Shown: piece by piece, positions 1 through 11,302 of the stretch | How positions within the stretch are numbered: position 1 is the stretch's first letter | How the letters are laid out: each line of letters starts with the position of its first letter | From: Favolaschia claudopus | Lineage: Eukaryota; Basidiomycota; Agaricomycetes; Agaricales; Mycenaceae | Direction of reading: 5' to 3' | DNA: 64,000 nt | Assembly: GCA_037176885.1 (NCBI GenBank) | Contig: JAWWNJ010000083.1 | Span: 186,001-250,000 of the forward strand | Position numbers and translations under genes: made by a program | The notes under the pieces: generated by a model | What the model was told of the DNA's origin: nothing | The model's database searches: none | What the model saw: the letters and a program-made list of their open reading frames with translations, nothing else

Positions 1-1821
1 GCCCCCACTCTTTCCAAAATTCGTCGCTTTTTGGAACCACAATCAGATCACACCGCGCCCGAACTAAATATCGCCAAACCAATTCTCAATGATTTGGTTA
101 TGGTACAGGATGCCGTACGGTTATTCTATACTGAATTACCGGTGGCCTCCACAATTCCCTTAATGCAAAACATTCTTGTTACTCACTTTCAACCGGCCCT
201 CGCCGTCCTTCGAGCTCCGGAGCTCGACTGCACAGGGCTTACTTTGCTCTCCTTTATCGCCTGCAAAACCCTTCCGCTTCTTACCAGCGCCAATTATTCC
301 ACCTTGCTGGAGGAATTGGGAGAGACCATCCAAAGATTCTCTGCAAATTTCGTCATGCTGAATTCGTCGAACAGGGTGGATAATTTCCACAACGTTCTCC
401 TACATCTTTGTCGACACGCCGTGAAGATTGGGGCCCATAACGGGGGGCTTCAGTTCTGCAAGCGAGTTGCCGAATATCTTGCCTGTCCCTTCCACACTGA
501 CGATGGTCCTGGAAAGCGATCACAGTGGTTTCTGTTGTTTCGCGACTTCATCCTTTGCGACGCAGCCCGATTTGCTGAAGCAATACAAGCTGTGCAAGAG
601 TCAGATTCAGGGCCCTTGCAAATTGACGACATATGCTTTCTACCGTATCACATCATGAGGACGCGCATCCTCCTGCGCATTGGACGACACATGGAAGCTC
701 TGTCCGTCATCAAGAAAGCGTTAACTGCTTCCATTACACAGTATCCGACTTTTGACATTAGCCTCTACTTTCTGTTCACAGAGGTTGCCGCGCTATGGGG
801 TCTCCTGGGACATCCTGAAAAAGCGTTGGAGAATGCCGAGAAAGCTGTTAAGTTTTGCCGCGAGGTAAAGATTAAAAACCCAAACGAAGACGATTCGGAA
901 GAATTAGATCTTGCGTCCCTGCAAATCCACTTGTTCACCACTCTTTCAAACTGCCAGGCAGCAGCTGGAAAGAGTACCGAGGCCCTCGAATCTGCCCAAC
1001 AAGCAGTCTCGTTATATATGCGAACAGAGCAGCAAACAGGGGGGAAGATGGTTTGGACACTCAGAAAACAAGAATCAGGAGGAAATGCTTTCTTTGCTTT
1101 GTCCCAACGCCTCGCGGTCTTGGGCGATTCCGAACAAGCCCTTGCCAACGGCCAAAAAGCCATCGAATTGTACCGCGAGCTCGTCAAAGTGGCCCCCAGA
1201 CACCTTCCTACTCTCGCAAACTGCCTTCGACATCTTGCGTCCGTTCTTCAAAATTTGGGCGGTCAGGACGAAGCCGTCGCTGCCTGCGAGGAAGCTGTCG
1301 AGATTATGCGTCGGGTTGTCGACCCGGAGACGTATTTTCTTCCAAATCTTGCCGACGCATTGGATCAGCTCGCCGCTTTGCTCGCGGAGGTGGGGGACAC
1401 CAGTGCCGCCTCAGCTGTAGCCACCGAGGCAAGTGAGACGCAAAGGAAATTTGCGGCGTTGCCTCCAGGCCCGGAGTGGCTATTCGAGAAGGTCATGGAT
1501 TCCAGTGACGAGGAGGAGTTGGATTGGTGGGAACTCCTGGAGTATCGCGATGCCCTCGAATATCCGGCGAACGAAGGGGACGTGACAGACGTCGAGGATG
1601 GTGACGAGTATCGCGATGCCGCCGACGCACTTGACACTCCGAAAATCGTCGAAATAACGGAACCAGAGCCTACGGTGACAGAGGAGGCGGAAGAACAGCC
1701 ATTCTCGTCTCCCGCTGCAACAGGTCGAGATATGGGTTCGACGCAAGCCGTGGCAGATTCTAGGTCTACTAGTCTCCTCGCACCAGTTGATGAGAACTTC
1801 CCAAAGGTACGTTTGGTTTGA
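1..1821 (+). CDS. TPR1: C-terminal part of a large TPR-repeat protein, 5' truncated by window edge and 3' frameshifted
   Basis: The frame is open from base 1; an apparent start at 31 is only a TTG inside the frame, and the paralogues at 43817-47686 and 49922-53859 show the real start lies outside the window. About 606 residues are visible. They consist of helical TPR-type repeats (clear ones around bases 780-1000 and 1100-1440 with A-L-x-N-x-x-K-A-I/V patterns), then an acidic linker with D-W-W-E-L at 1522-1536. No catalytic motif is seen; TPR arrays usually bind proteins. After F-P-K-V near 1800 the frame is about 4 bases longer than in the paralogues and stops at 1821. The expected tail, including a W-W-I-L-L-A-V membrane segment, continues in another frame to 2023, so this copy should lack its membrane anchor. 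It is closest to TPR3. The family call is firm; whether this copy is functional is uncertain. Confidence 0.8.
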   Translation, partial: APTLSKIRRFLEPQSDHTAPELNIAKPILNDLVMVQDAVRLFYTELPVASTIPLMQNILVTHFQPALAVLRAPELDCTGLTLLSFIACKTLPLLTSANYSTLLEELGETIQRFSANFVMLNSSNRVDNFHNVLLHLCRHAVKIGAHNGGLQFCKRVAEYLACPFHTDDGPGKRSQWFLLFRDFILCDAARFAEAIQAVQESDSGPLQIDDICFLPYHIMRTRILLRIGRHMEALSVIKKALTASITQYPTFDISLYFLFTEVAALWGLLGHPEKALENAEKAVKFCREVKIKNPNEDDSEELDLASLQIHLFTTLSNCQAAAGKSTEALESAQQAVSLYMRTEQQTGGKMVWTLRKQESGGNAFFALSQRLAVLGDSEQALANGQKAIELYRELVKVAPRHLPTLANCLRHLASVLQNLGGQDEAVAACEEAVEIMRRVVDPETYFLPNLADALDQLAALLAEVGDTSAASAVATEASETQRKFAALPPGPEWLFEKVMDSSDEEELDWWELLEYRDALEYPANEGDVTDVEDGDEYRDAADALDTPKIVEITEPEPTVTEEAEEQPFSSPAATGRDMGSTQAVADSRSTSLLAPVDENFPKVRLV

Positions 1822-2023
1822 AGGCGTAAATTGCTTGATCACGGCGCTCATGAAGCGACAGCAGGATCCTGCCCGCGCCATATCGAGAACTCAGACAGCC
1901 GTGAACGATGCCTTGGCCAGGCCACTCATGATCAAGCTGAGCATGCAAAGCAGGCCTGTGGACATGATATGGTGGATCTTGCTCGCAGTTTTGTTCGCTA
2001 TCGTGTATACCCGAATTTCTTGA
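1822..2023 (+). pseudogene. Out-of-frame remnant of the TPR1 C-terminal tail and membrane anchor
   Basis: Read one frame over from TPR1, bases 1840-2023 encode L-I-T-A-L-M-K-R-Q-Q-D-P and end with R-P-V-D-M-I-W-W-I-L-L followed by a hydrophobic run and a stop. This matches the last 65-70 residues of TPR2 and TPR3. It is the original 3' end of TPR1, disconnected by a small insertion near 1815. A GTACGT at 1807 resembles a splice donor, but no acceptor at a plausible distance restores the frame. Confidence 0.75.
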
Positions 2024-2524
2024 AGTTTTGTTTTCGATTGAACGTAGACTCTTCGAATCGGTACAGCTTGGTACTCGTGAAGCTTGTTCATAATAGTTAC
2101 GGAGGTTCAAGTTGATAGACGGTGAATGCAAGTCGGAAGCTTCGTCTTTCCCACAACGATGTGCGCGATTCCAGAAAGCCAGTTTCATCCATGGTCATGG
2201 CTTGGCCCATTGACCGATCCAGGTATAGCGAGCTGTGTGTGCGGTCCCGGGCTTCGTCGAGTCGCGTCGTCAGCGAGTCTCCACCTGTATGACCCAAAGA
2301 TGTGGACGAAGAAAGGAGGCAACCCGCCCCGCGGCCGCGACGATCAGCGACCTGTCTTGGAGTGCATATTTTCACTTTGTTCCCTTTGGAATGTAAAAAA
2401 TTGGAATGTAAAGTGCAGCAAGATAATCGAAAAACTATAACGTGTGTAATTCCATTACAAACTTAGATCTACCTTACATGCATTTCCGAAAAGAGACCCA
2501 CTTGGCTGGAACAAAAACGACACC
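2024..2524. other. Tail-to-tail intergenic spacer, duplicated at 49.5-49.9 kb
   Basis: No gene is seen. Read on the minus strand, about 2120-2335 matches 49630-49830: both carry GGTTGCCTCC, a GACTCGACGAA stretch and AACTGGCTTTCTGGAATCGC in the same order. A shorter relic with the same CTGGATCGGTCAATG stretch lies near 55035. The spacer holds the 3' ends of TPR1 and the acyltransferase. Confidence 0.7.
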
Positions 2525-4900
2525 TTATCTCGGACTAACCGCGTCGCTCTCCGCATCACTGGACAACGCAGCCCACTCCCCCTCGATCTGCACATGCTTC
2601 ATCTGCGGAATCTTCGCCCCCCGCTTCGTCAAAAACGCAATAACCTCACTCGCCTCCCTCCAACCCTCCTCCTCCGACTCCGCCTCGCCAATAACGACAA
2701 CCCCACCATCGCCCTCGCCCTCCACCTTGCGCGGAGTCACCTCAACCCCGCCATACATCCTTGCCAGATGCAAGCTAGCCTTCACAAGCACCCCGCCCCC
2801 CTTGACCCGACTCTGTGCACTCTGCACCCGCAGCTGCTCAAAAAACTCCGCCAAAGCTTTCACCGCTTCCACCCGCGCACGCAGGACGTGGCGCATAATC
2901 CGCCGAGACGGAGGACGCCGTTTCGGGCGAGATTGCACTGGGGGTTCGGAGGGGCCGAGGTCGGGGGCGGGTGGCAGGACGACCGGGGCGGGTTTCGGCG
3001 TTGTCGTCGAAGAGGCGGGCTTGGTGATGTATTCGCTTTCCTTGGGAAACACTGGGGTGGTGTATGGGGCGAGAGCTGAGATGGAGAATTCCCATCTCTT
3101 CGGGGCCCAAACGCCCATGAGGACACGCCAAGTTGCGAGGAGACGTTTCGCACTAGTGAAATTAATGAATGAATGAATCAGCGATAAGGAATGAGACGGG
3201 CGAGCGAAATCACATACTGCTCGTAATTGGCTGCGAAAAAACGGGCACAAGATCAAGTTAGTCCTGATCGAGGTGGCTTGCACGAAATATTGACGTACCG
3301 TTGATCATGGAATCGTGATAACGCGCAAAGAGCCAAAGCGTCGCCACCGCCAACACCGCGCCGACGCGCGTGTACATGAACAGAGCCCACAGGAAGAAAA
3401 AAGCCGGGGGGTATATCAGCACGGCCGAAAGCAGCCCAAACACAAGCTTGTTTTGTGCCTGTGTTTCCTCCTCGTCCTCCACCAGACGCGCACCAAATCG
3501 GCCCATGAAGTACACAGGGATGTAGAGGATCAGCGGGAAGATAAAGAAAGGGAGGCGGATGAGGATGGACATGGTGTCGCGCGTCAGGATGAGGAGCGTG
3601 TAGAGGCGGCTGGGGAGGGGTACGGGTCTGCTCGGATCGAGAGTGCGCGGGAGCGGGAGGTTGGAGAGCACCGAGTTGGTGAGGTGGGTGGATTGGAGGA
3701 GGGAGTAGTATTCGAGAAGGCATCGCTTCACGTACTTGAAGTTGGGCGTGGGATTGGGCGTCGAGAAGAGGTCGACGAGACTGAAGGCCGTCAGAATTGT
3801 GCAAGTGTAGGAGAGAGCAACTCACGTCTGGGAAATCGGTACGAATTCGTCGAGGTTGATTGTCCTGTCCCCCTCCCACATTATATCTCGCGCCATACGG
3901 GCGGCGTACAATGTGTCCCAGTCAGGGCTGTTGACGGAGGTCTCGACTAGTGCAGTTTCGATGGCGCGGGAGAGACGTTTCACAGCGGTCCTTTGTGCGC
4001 CCTCCGCTTCTGAAGTGAATTGCTCGATGTATGAATCCATGCTTATGGGCCGTCCATATCTGCGGGCGGTCGTGTGAGCGAAAATTCATCAAAATCGAAG
4101 CCACGTACTCTACCACCACCTGCGAAAAAAGATTAGAAAAGACGAGACGCGCCAGGAGCGAATCAAACTCACATTACTCCGGTATTTCGACTTGTTCGTG
4201 TAGACGATAGCTGCCGGTACGACCACCAACGGTTTTTGCCCCCTATCTGCAGATTCCAGCACGGATTTGGTGTATTCCAGAGCCGCCCATGCGGCCCCGT
4301 CCTTCACTTGCATGATTCGCGGCTCGGTGTAGCTTGTTCCCTCCGGAAAAAGAGCGACAGCGCTCCCGTGAGACAAGGCCTCCATTGTGCCTTTGAGCAA
4401 GACTTTGCGGTCTTTCGACTTGCGGTCCACGGGGATGTTTCCAGACGAGTAGAGTACATAGCGGAGGATAGGGTTAGCGAATAGAGATGCTAGATACATG
4501 ACACATTCAGCAACTGTGAGTGCGGGAGACGGAAAACATACCTTTGCTCCAATAATGTAATATTCTGCGATAGGGAAAGGTGTAGGCTGAATAAGGAGTC
4601 AGAATCGGGCGACCGTGACTTTCCAGCAAAGAACATGTTCTCGCCCATGATATGACGGCGAAAAAGCTAGGAAAACTCACATAGTATAACAGGGTCCACC
4701 ATCATATTATGGTGCGTAGCTGTTCTGCATGTCCATTGGTTCGGGCTCCAAACTGTAGAGCCAATTACTCACACAATTACAGGTCCATCCTGAGGGACGT
4801 TTTCGCTCCCAATGACACGGACCTCGGTGAAAAACGAGGCGGCACCCACACCAGCCGTGTAGCGAATAATACGGTGTAAAATCTTGAGCTCGCCGGACAT
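2525..4900 (-). CDS. PlsC-family glycerolipid acyltransferase (Sct1/Gpt2-like), nine exons, 633 aa
   Basis: Probable acyl-CoA:glycerol-3-phosphate (or dihydroxyacetone-phosphate) acyltransferase of the ER, first step of phospholipid and triacylglycerol synthesis. Exons read from the sequence: 4900-4773, 4724-4681, 4586-4542, 4489-4173, 4119-4109, 4059-3826, 3780-3299, 3230-3218, 3152-2525. The start M-S-G-E-L-K-I-L is the first ATG giving a continuous family-like N-terminus. The acyltransferase motif H-N-M-M-V-D (HX4D) is in exon 2; N-I-P-V-D-R and F-P-E-G-T-S follow in exon 4, so the catalytic set is complete. Exon 7 adds two or three hydrophobic segments (S-I-L-I-R-L-P-F-F-I-F-P and A-V-L-I-Y-P-P-A-F-F-F). 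The C-terminus is charged and Pro/Ser-rich. Two exons are microexons of 11 and 13 bases. A truncated copy lies at 47970-49480. The family is firm; the exact acyl acceptor is inferred. Confidence 0.88.
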
Positions 4901-7900
4901 GGCGGCGAGATATCTTCGGTCTGAGTACTAGTCGTGGTGTACGCGTTCCCGTAATGGCGGTGTGCAGAGGGAGGGTGAGGCGAGGCGCAAGGCACAAAAG
5001 CGGAAGCAGAGTTCAGGTAGGTAACGTAATTGATGTCTGAGTCGCTTCCACTTTCGGACTTGAGCTTGGCAGAGACTCTCTGGTTCGCTTTGCATTCTAA
5101 GTACTTATAGGCGCCAGGCGAGGTAAACGCTTTGAATGGGTGTGCGGGTAAATTTGTGTGACTAACTCGCACTAATAAAAATTTCTGAGATGAGAAAGCC
5201 TGTATAGACTCGAACCAATCTCTCGCTGGCACTTTGACGGGGAGGAATTAGTGCCAGGAGAGACTGGTGGAACTTATCAGTACCGTGGCAGAGTGGAAAT
5301 ATACCCGATATGGTAACTACCTGGGTCTTGGTGCTCGGATTTGTGGGCTGTTCGTCCTACCTATGCCTAAATTAAATTGAGAGAAGTTTTCAAAGGTGCA
5401 GTAGCTATAATTCAGCTGAAATTCAGCTGCAGCAGAGAGCTGCAGGGCCCTCAACGGTGGTCGCTGCTCGCCAGCTCCTTCTCACGCCTCCGGATTTGTG
5501 TCCCAATCGGGTATATTTTGGGCTATTGCATCCGCACTCTGCCACGCCACGCCTAAGATCTACCAGCCTTTACTGAAGGTAATACCGAAAGTAAAGTGCT
5601 GGTCCGAGCCTAAAGCCTGTATCGAGATTCGTCAATTGAGCAAAGGAAGAGATCGTTCGACTGCGCGAGAGAAATCCACGAAAATTTGAATTCCGCAGAG
5701 GTCGAGGAAAGAGAAGGAAAGTAAATAAATAAAAAAGCGAGAGAGGACTAGGAGTCGGAGAACCAATTACTTCAAGGATGAAGGTAAATGAGAAATCAGG
5801 TGCTGAGATGTAGAGGCGATGCGAAGCCAGAAACAGTAGCACGATGAGTAGAAACACAACAATGAATTTGAAGATACATCCAGTAATTTTGGAGGAGGTA
5901 TGATGAAAGATACACTGGCCCATGAGTAGAAGAACGCGAGGGAAAACGAGAACTAGCCCAAAACGCTGAAGCGATCGTGGTATGAATCCAGTGGGGGCGC
6001 GAATCTCTCCGACTCGCTCAGAGCGCGTAGTCGAGGAGACGGTAAGAGATCGGCACCGAAGGGATACCCAGGCAGGAAGTCAGGAACGCGAGAAGAGAAC
6101 AACGAGTGGGGAAACCGGAGGAGGGTGTTATGCCAGTGAGCTGCTGCCAGTGGGCCAAACTGCCTGGCGCTGGTTCCGAAACGACGTGCGGACAACGTCA
6201 CAATGAGAAAGGAGGAAGAGAAAGTGCGAAGGCAGGCGGGCTGAGGCACCGATAGATAGGTACGACTCGGTGTGGCAGCGGGACGCGAAGACAACAATCA
6301 AAAGATAAGTTCAAGAAGAGTAGGAAGAGGGAGATATTAGATTAGTTGGCTAAAAAAGGACAAGGAGTGTTCGACGAGCGTTCGACCGAGCTACGAGGTA
6401 CAGTTGAATGGTACGGGCAAGGAAGAGGAGGAGAGAGAAGAGAAGAGAGAATGTCTGTTCACGTAATACATATCTGTCAACAGGCGCTAAGTCGGCGCTT
6501 CGTCATCTCATCTATCTTATCTTATCTCTCATTCTCTCTAATCTCATGTTGTCCTTGCAAAGTTCGAAGGGGTATTAAGCATTCTCCCCTCGAGAAGAGG
6601 CTACCAAATGAGCTTTTCTTCTAAGAAACGTTGACTCGTGGAATAGCAGTCCCAGCCTCGACGACGGAATTTATTGCCGACTTGAACAATGAATATAGAT
6701 TGACCCGGCGGATGGCTTCCCCACTGTGCTAGCACAAGAAGAGAAATTTTGCGGCTAAACTTTGGTTGAGCCCGGGACTTGACTCAGTATAGGTGCTCCA
6801 AAATTTCCACATTTATTAATCGCTGTTTCTGTTGCGATACCCACCTTCTCTTTAGCAGATGCCATTGTTGAGTTTCGTTCCTGGGACGTCGAAATACTGG
6901 CTTTCGAACATTCTTCTCCTCGAAGTATCAGGCCGCTGAGTTTCTAACCATACAAATACAACCTCCGAAATTAAAAGGTACATCACTATGTCTATTTCCA
7001 CAACCTTCCTCTTGTGTATACCTCTGCCGGCTTTGTGGAACCTCAGAACCCTGGAACACCAGAAGAACAGGACCGGCGGATGGACTTTCCAGGAATACAG
7101 AGATCGGGGACCCTGTACCCCGAAACTCCGAATTCGAATCTTTGACCGAGAGATTCTTTCCAAAGACAGCTATCGTGGCCCTGGACCTGAAGATAGGACG
7201 GAGACGAGTATTTTATCGACGTACGAACGTTCTTTATTTGGTTGACCGCCGGCGGAGCGCAAAACGTCGCGTTAAACGTGGACTTCGAGGGCGCGTTTCG
7301 TTTAGCACATTGGGGAATCCGAGATCACGTCGGATGAAGACTGGTGTGTTTGGGATATGTGCCATGCCCGAGTCCTAGAACATATCAATTCCGGAACATC
7401 GTATCATAGAGCGACATACTAGTACTGTCTGAAAAATGATTCCACCAAATTTTACGCAAACTTTCTTGGTTCAAGCACTGCAGAGGAGTTGAATCGGACT
7501 ACCGGGGAAAACCGGACCTGAAAGCCCCCAGATTATTCGCCTGCGAAGCCGAGCTCAATCTTGCACACGCTCGCGGTACGCATTTGGCACAGCAAGCGCC
7601 GAGAACAGAAGACGAGAACGGAAAATCTGTGGAGCTCACCCAAAATTCGTGGTATTGTAGAACCGACCCTTCGGTATAGTCAATCTGAGCCTGATGCTTT
7701 CTTACCTATCTAACAAGCTCATATATCGCCGGCATCGTCCGCGCCACAACTCAAAGAATCAACCCCGAAAACCAAGATTTGTTTCTTCACTCGACGAGAT
7801 ATCGATCGCCGGTTTATTTCAAGATCTGCGGGACTCTGTCGAGGCTGTTTTTTCAACGACAAGAAAAATAATGAATCGTTTGGCGTGCTTACTATTAGAA

Positions 7901-9875
7901 GCTTCCAATGAGCATTGGTCTTGGACCGGCAATGAATCAGCCACCCACAGAAAGAGTCTCTCTCGGGCAGTGCAGATTGATTGATTGAATCTTTCAGAAG
8001 ATGTCGGCGAATTCTAGGCTCACTATTTGACAGCGTCTTGGTATGAACTGCACGAAGGGGAATCAAATTGGCTGGTTTGCGTCACTGCTCTGATATAGAC
8101 GACCATCGCACTAATCCTTGTTCTATGGTTGGAGTGAGACGCGGAACTCGTCGAGCAGAGAGGTTTTGAATATTCTCTGCACTGTGCTCATCCACTAGAA
8201 TCAAACTACGAGAGATAAATCACCGGCAACATATCGGAACGCGACCCACTATCACGATAAATTGTTGTGACGCTCCATCAAGAGCGTATTCCGATACAAT
8301 TAGAAGCGCCGCTAGCAGGCTTCTCCGGCATTCAAGTGGCGAGCGAGGTTTGAAATGTGGCTGATGTCAATCCTGGAACAGCTATAGTATTAGCAGAAAA
8401 AATTGGGACGCCAACCGAACACCACCACTGCTAAAGTCCACCAATCGGGTTTTGATGAGGATCCGTTGGACTGAACTGAGTTGATAGTGCGCCTTTCCAC
8501 TTTGCGGCGCTGATTCGACACAATGAGTTGCCAACAATCTATGAAGCAATCACAGCGTGCTCGTACTTACAAGGAACGACAAGTAAGCTCCGTGTTCGGC
8601 GCATGACATCGATTGTGGTCCAGTTTGAGACACAAAGATTGGATTAACCAAGTATTGTGGCCATACCAAGTCCGCAATACGGTGAAATGAATTGAATCGG
8701 TTTCATTTCTTGTCCTTGTGCGCGAAAAATTAGCTGCGATAGGCAGTGAGTCCAACATATGCGGTAAGAATGGTCAGAATCACTTGAGAGGTAACATTTA
8801 GCCCTTTCTGAATCTTCCGCAGTGGCAGTAGGATTGGGCCACCTCAATGGGAATCCCACCTGCTTCGGGATTTATTGAGGGAAAGTGAAGTCTGCACGGA
8901 CAGACGAAATCCCCGCATCGTCACCATGATGCACCTACAGGGACACATGGAAGAAAGATATATGCGTCTTCTCGTCAACGGTTTTGCACAGAGTGTCAAA
9001 ACACAAAGTCCTTGTCAAACTATTCGCCGAGAGTTTCGAATGCCTCGCGTCAGAGAGCCCGGGTACGTGCACAACAGAAACTCTGGAAGCTCGATGATGT
9101 AGGAAGAATCACACAATGAACGCATTCTGCGGGATTCGAGGCCCGGTAGGCAGGTAAGCCGGCAGTAATGCGACGAATTTGTGAGTGAAGGGGCTGCGCG
9201 ATCATCTCCAGAGAGCTATTTTGGGAGAGAAAAAAAGTGGCATGGAGAGACACATGATGCTCTGAAACAAAGCGGCGTCAAATGAAATTACCTGCGAGGC
9301 CAATGGAGAGACAGAACCTGAAGTAACCCGCGGAGGTAGCATATTCCATGGCAGGTCCGGGTCCTGCCACGGTGGGAGATATCTAGATGTGAATTTGAAA
9401 AGAAAAACACTCTGATCAGGGGAAGGAATGCCTACAAGAGGTGGGAATCTAGTCAAGACATAATACGCAGACTTTTGATGCCAGGTAAAAAAACTTGAAG
9501 GTCGCACGGTACCACATACTCGAATTTGAGGGAATTTCAAGGGAAACTTCAACGAGTCGGAGCTCTCTAACCACGTTAGTAACCACACTGCAATAAACGC
9601 AGCGGAATTTGTGTAAAGACGACAGAGACAGCTTGTCCAGCTTAAAGTTGCGCTCAGAATTGAGCAAGTAAGCCGGTAAGACGTGACAGGGTACTTGAAG
9701 TACGAAAAACCCAGTGGAAGTGCAACATCAAGCTTCAAGATCTAATTGAAACTCCGACTCGGACGCGGGAAACTTTCGGCACAGCAAAATGATCTCCAAT
9801 TCAAAGCCGTCGATGTTTGATTTCTCTCCTGTCTCAGGCTGTCTGCATAGTTCCTCAATATTGCCTCAATATTAA
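4901..9875. other. Gene-poor region upstream of the acyltransferase
   Basis: Only short open frames of mixed composition are present, none with a recognisable domain or a consistent set of splice sites. The first few hundred bases (4901 to about 5300) should hold the acyltransferase promoter and 5' UTR. The rest shows no coding pattern, tRNA-like structure or clear repeat that I can support. Confidence 0.5.
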
Positions 9876-9925
9876 CCCAGTGAAAATCCCGTATGCCGAG
9901 GTTTGCCGTCCATTGCCCAAAATTG
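9876..9925 (+). repeat. Left terminal inverted repeat of the 1.4-kb element
   Basis: CCCAGTGAAAATCCC followed by TATGCCGAGG and TTGCC-type words. It pairs with 11243-11292 read on the opposite strand. Confidence 0.75.
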
Positions 9926-11242
9926 CCGCGACCGGGCTCATAATTGCCCAAAAGTGCTCCTCGTTGCCATTAACCTCAAAAATCGTGAACTTCGTCAAAT
10001 TATCCTCGGAACTGACCCAAGTCATCGACAAACATGTCCACAGACCTCTGCGAAAAAAGCCCAAGTCCGTGTCGACGTCATCGTCGATGCCGCACAACGT
10101 CGGAGTTTCAAATGCCTTGCTCCCGACCTCCACCATCCACTCCCCGCTGCCTCCCTCCTTGGTCTTGGCCTCCTCCGTCGTCATGCTTCCCAAACCTCTC
10201 CTTGTGTCCTCACCTTCGCGACAGCTTAAAACTCACGTCGATATTCAAGAATCCATCCACTGCTTTACATGGATGCAGAGCGACTCGATGACGCGATTCC
10301 CAACGCCCACATCTGCAATCGCCGCCTAGCGGCACCCTACACGAACTTCCTTCCAGGTCCATGGGACTGGCATGCAAGGTCAGGCTGACATAACAGTTCG
10401 CGAAATCCTCCTCTTCAGGTGCGTGTGTACAAAGCTCGACGGCGTCTCGCTCATTTCAATCTTCTTGATTCTTAGACGAACATGCAGGACTAGGTGCGTA
10501 AGCCGTGGATCTGCTGTTTTTAAGCCATTCACATCCGTGCACAGTGCGCAGAGTCGCTCCTTCACCACCTCACTTATCGGAAGCGCGCCGTATTGGGCTG
10601 TACGCATGTACGTTTCACTCTCCTCTCCCTATAGCTCATCGTCTCATCCAGTCGTAGCATGTAAGCCTCGCTCGTTAAGAGGAACCGTTGTATGTCTCTT
10701 GATTTGTGCTGCTTTCATGTTATTAATCGTGGCTCTAAGCAGATGATTCGGATACAATACGTCTTTTAGACGCTTGTAGCGCGTAAGTCCTCCGTGATGC
10801 CGCCCGTTTTCGCTCTCTAGCTAATTTTGCATGCAGACTGTTCGGCTCATGCTCGGAAACGGAGTCCGTTGTTCCACAGGTAACCTTGAGTTTACTGCAC
10901 TGCGCGTGTTATTCACTTGTTTCTAGATCGCTGCGACTTGGTGGTATGAGGCGGAGGTGCACTGGAGAAGTTTCGCTCGGTTGGGTGGAGTTGGCGGGGA
11001 GGTCGTGTAGGGGATCCGTATCGCGGACTTGTTTGTTTCATGACTTCGTTGTAGTACGAGTAGCATGGATAATATGGGATTTATCGAAATAAAGCAAAAT
11101 AATAAGGAGGGCAATCATAAGCAAGCAACGGCATGCCTGAGCACAAAATGGGCAACGTTGAGCAACTCGCGGCACAATTGTGAATTGCTATAGGCTCATT
11201 TTGCCGCCCCCAGTTGCCCAGAATTGCCATCTTTTGAGTGGG

Positions 11243-11292
11243 CAATTTTGGGCAGCTGTCGGCAATCCTCGGCATAGGGGATTTTCACTGGG
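11243..11292 (-). repeat. Right terminal inverted repeat of the 1.4-kb element
   Basis: On the minus strand it begins CCCAGTGAAAATCCCC, then TATGCCGAGGATTGCCG, mirroring the left end at 9876. Confidence 0.75.
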
Positions 11293-11302
11293 AGGCCTCA
11301 AT

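Larger units (their letters stand above)
9876..11292. mobile_element. Non-autonomous DNA transposon with about 50-bp imperfect terminal inverted repeats
   Basis: The left end begins CCCAGTGAAAATCCC, then TATGCCGAGG and T-T-G-C-C repeats. The right end (11292 leftward) carries the reverse complement of the same series: CCCAGTGAAAATCCCC, TATGCCGAGG, then TTGCCG and GCCCAAAATTGCC. Matching extends about 50 bases with a few mismatches. Short TTGCCC/GGGCAA words are repeated just inside both ends, as in many small DNA elements. GCCTCAAT occurs at 9863-9870 and 11295-11302, a few bases outside the ends, and may be a decayed 8-bp target duplication. No transposase frame is seen. The interior has only short frames separated by splice-like GT/AG sites, possibly captured host sequence. 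The superfamily is not determined. Confidence 0.75.

Noticed and set aside
31..33. TTG as start of the TPR1 coding region
   Set aside because: The frame is open to base 1 and paralogues have about 600 more residues upstream, so the true start lies outside the window.
2442..3176. 244-codon plus-strand frame
   Set aside because: It is antisense to the last exon of the acyltransferase, which has splice-consistent phase on the minus strand.
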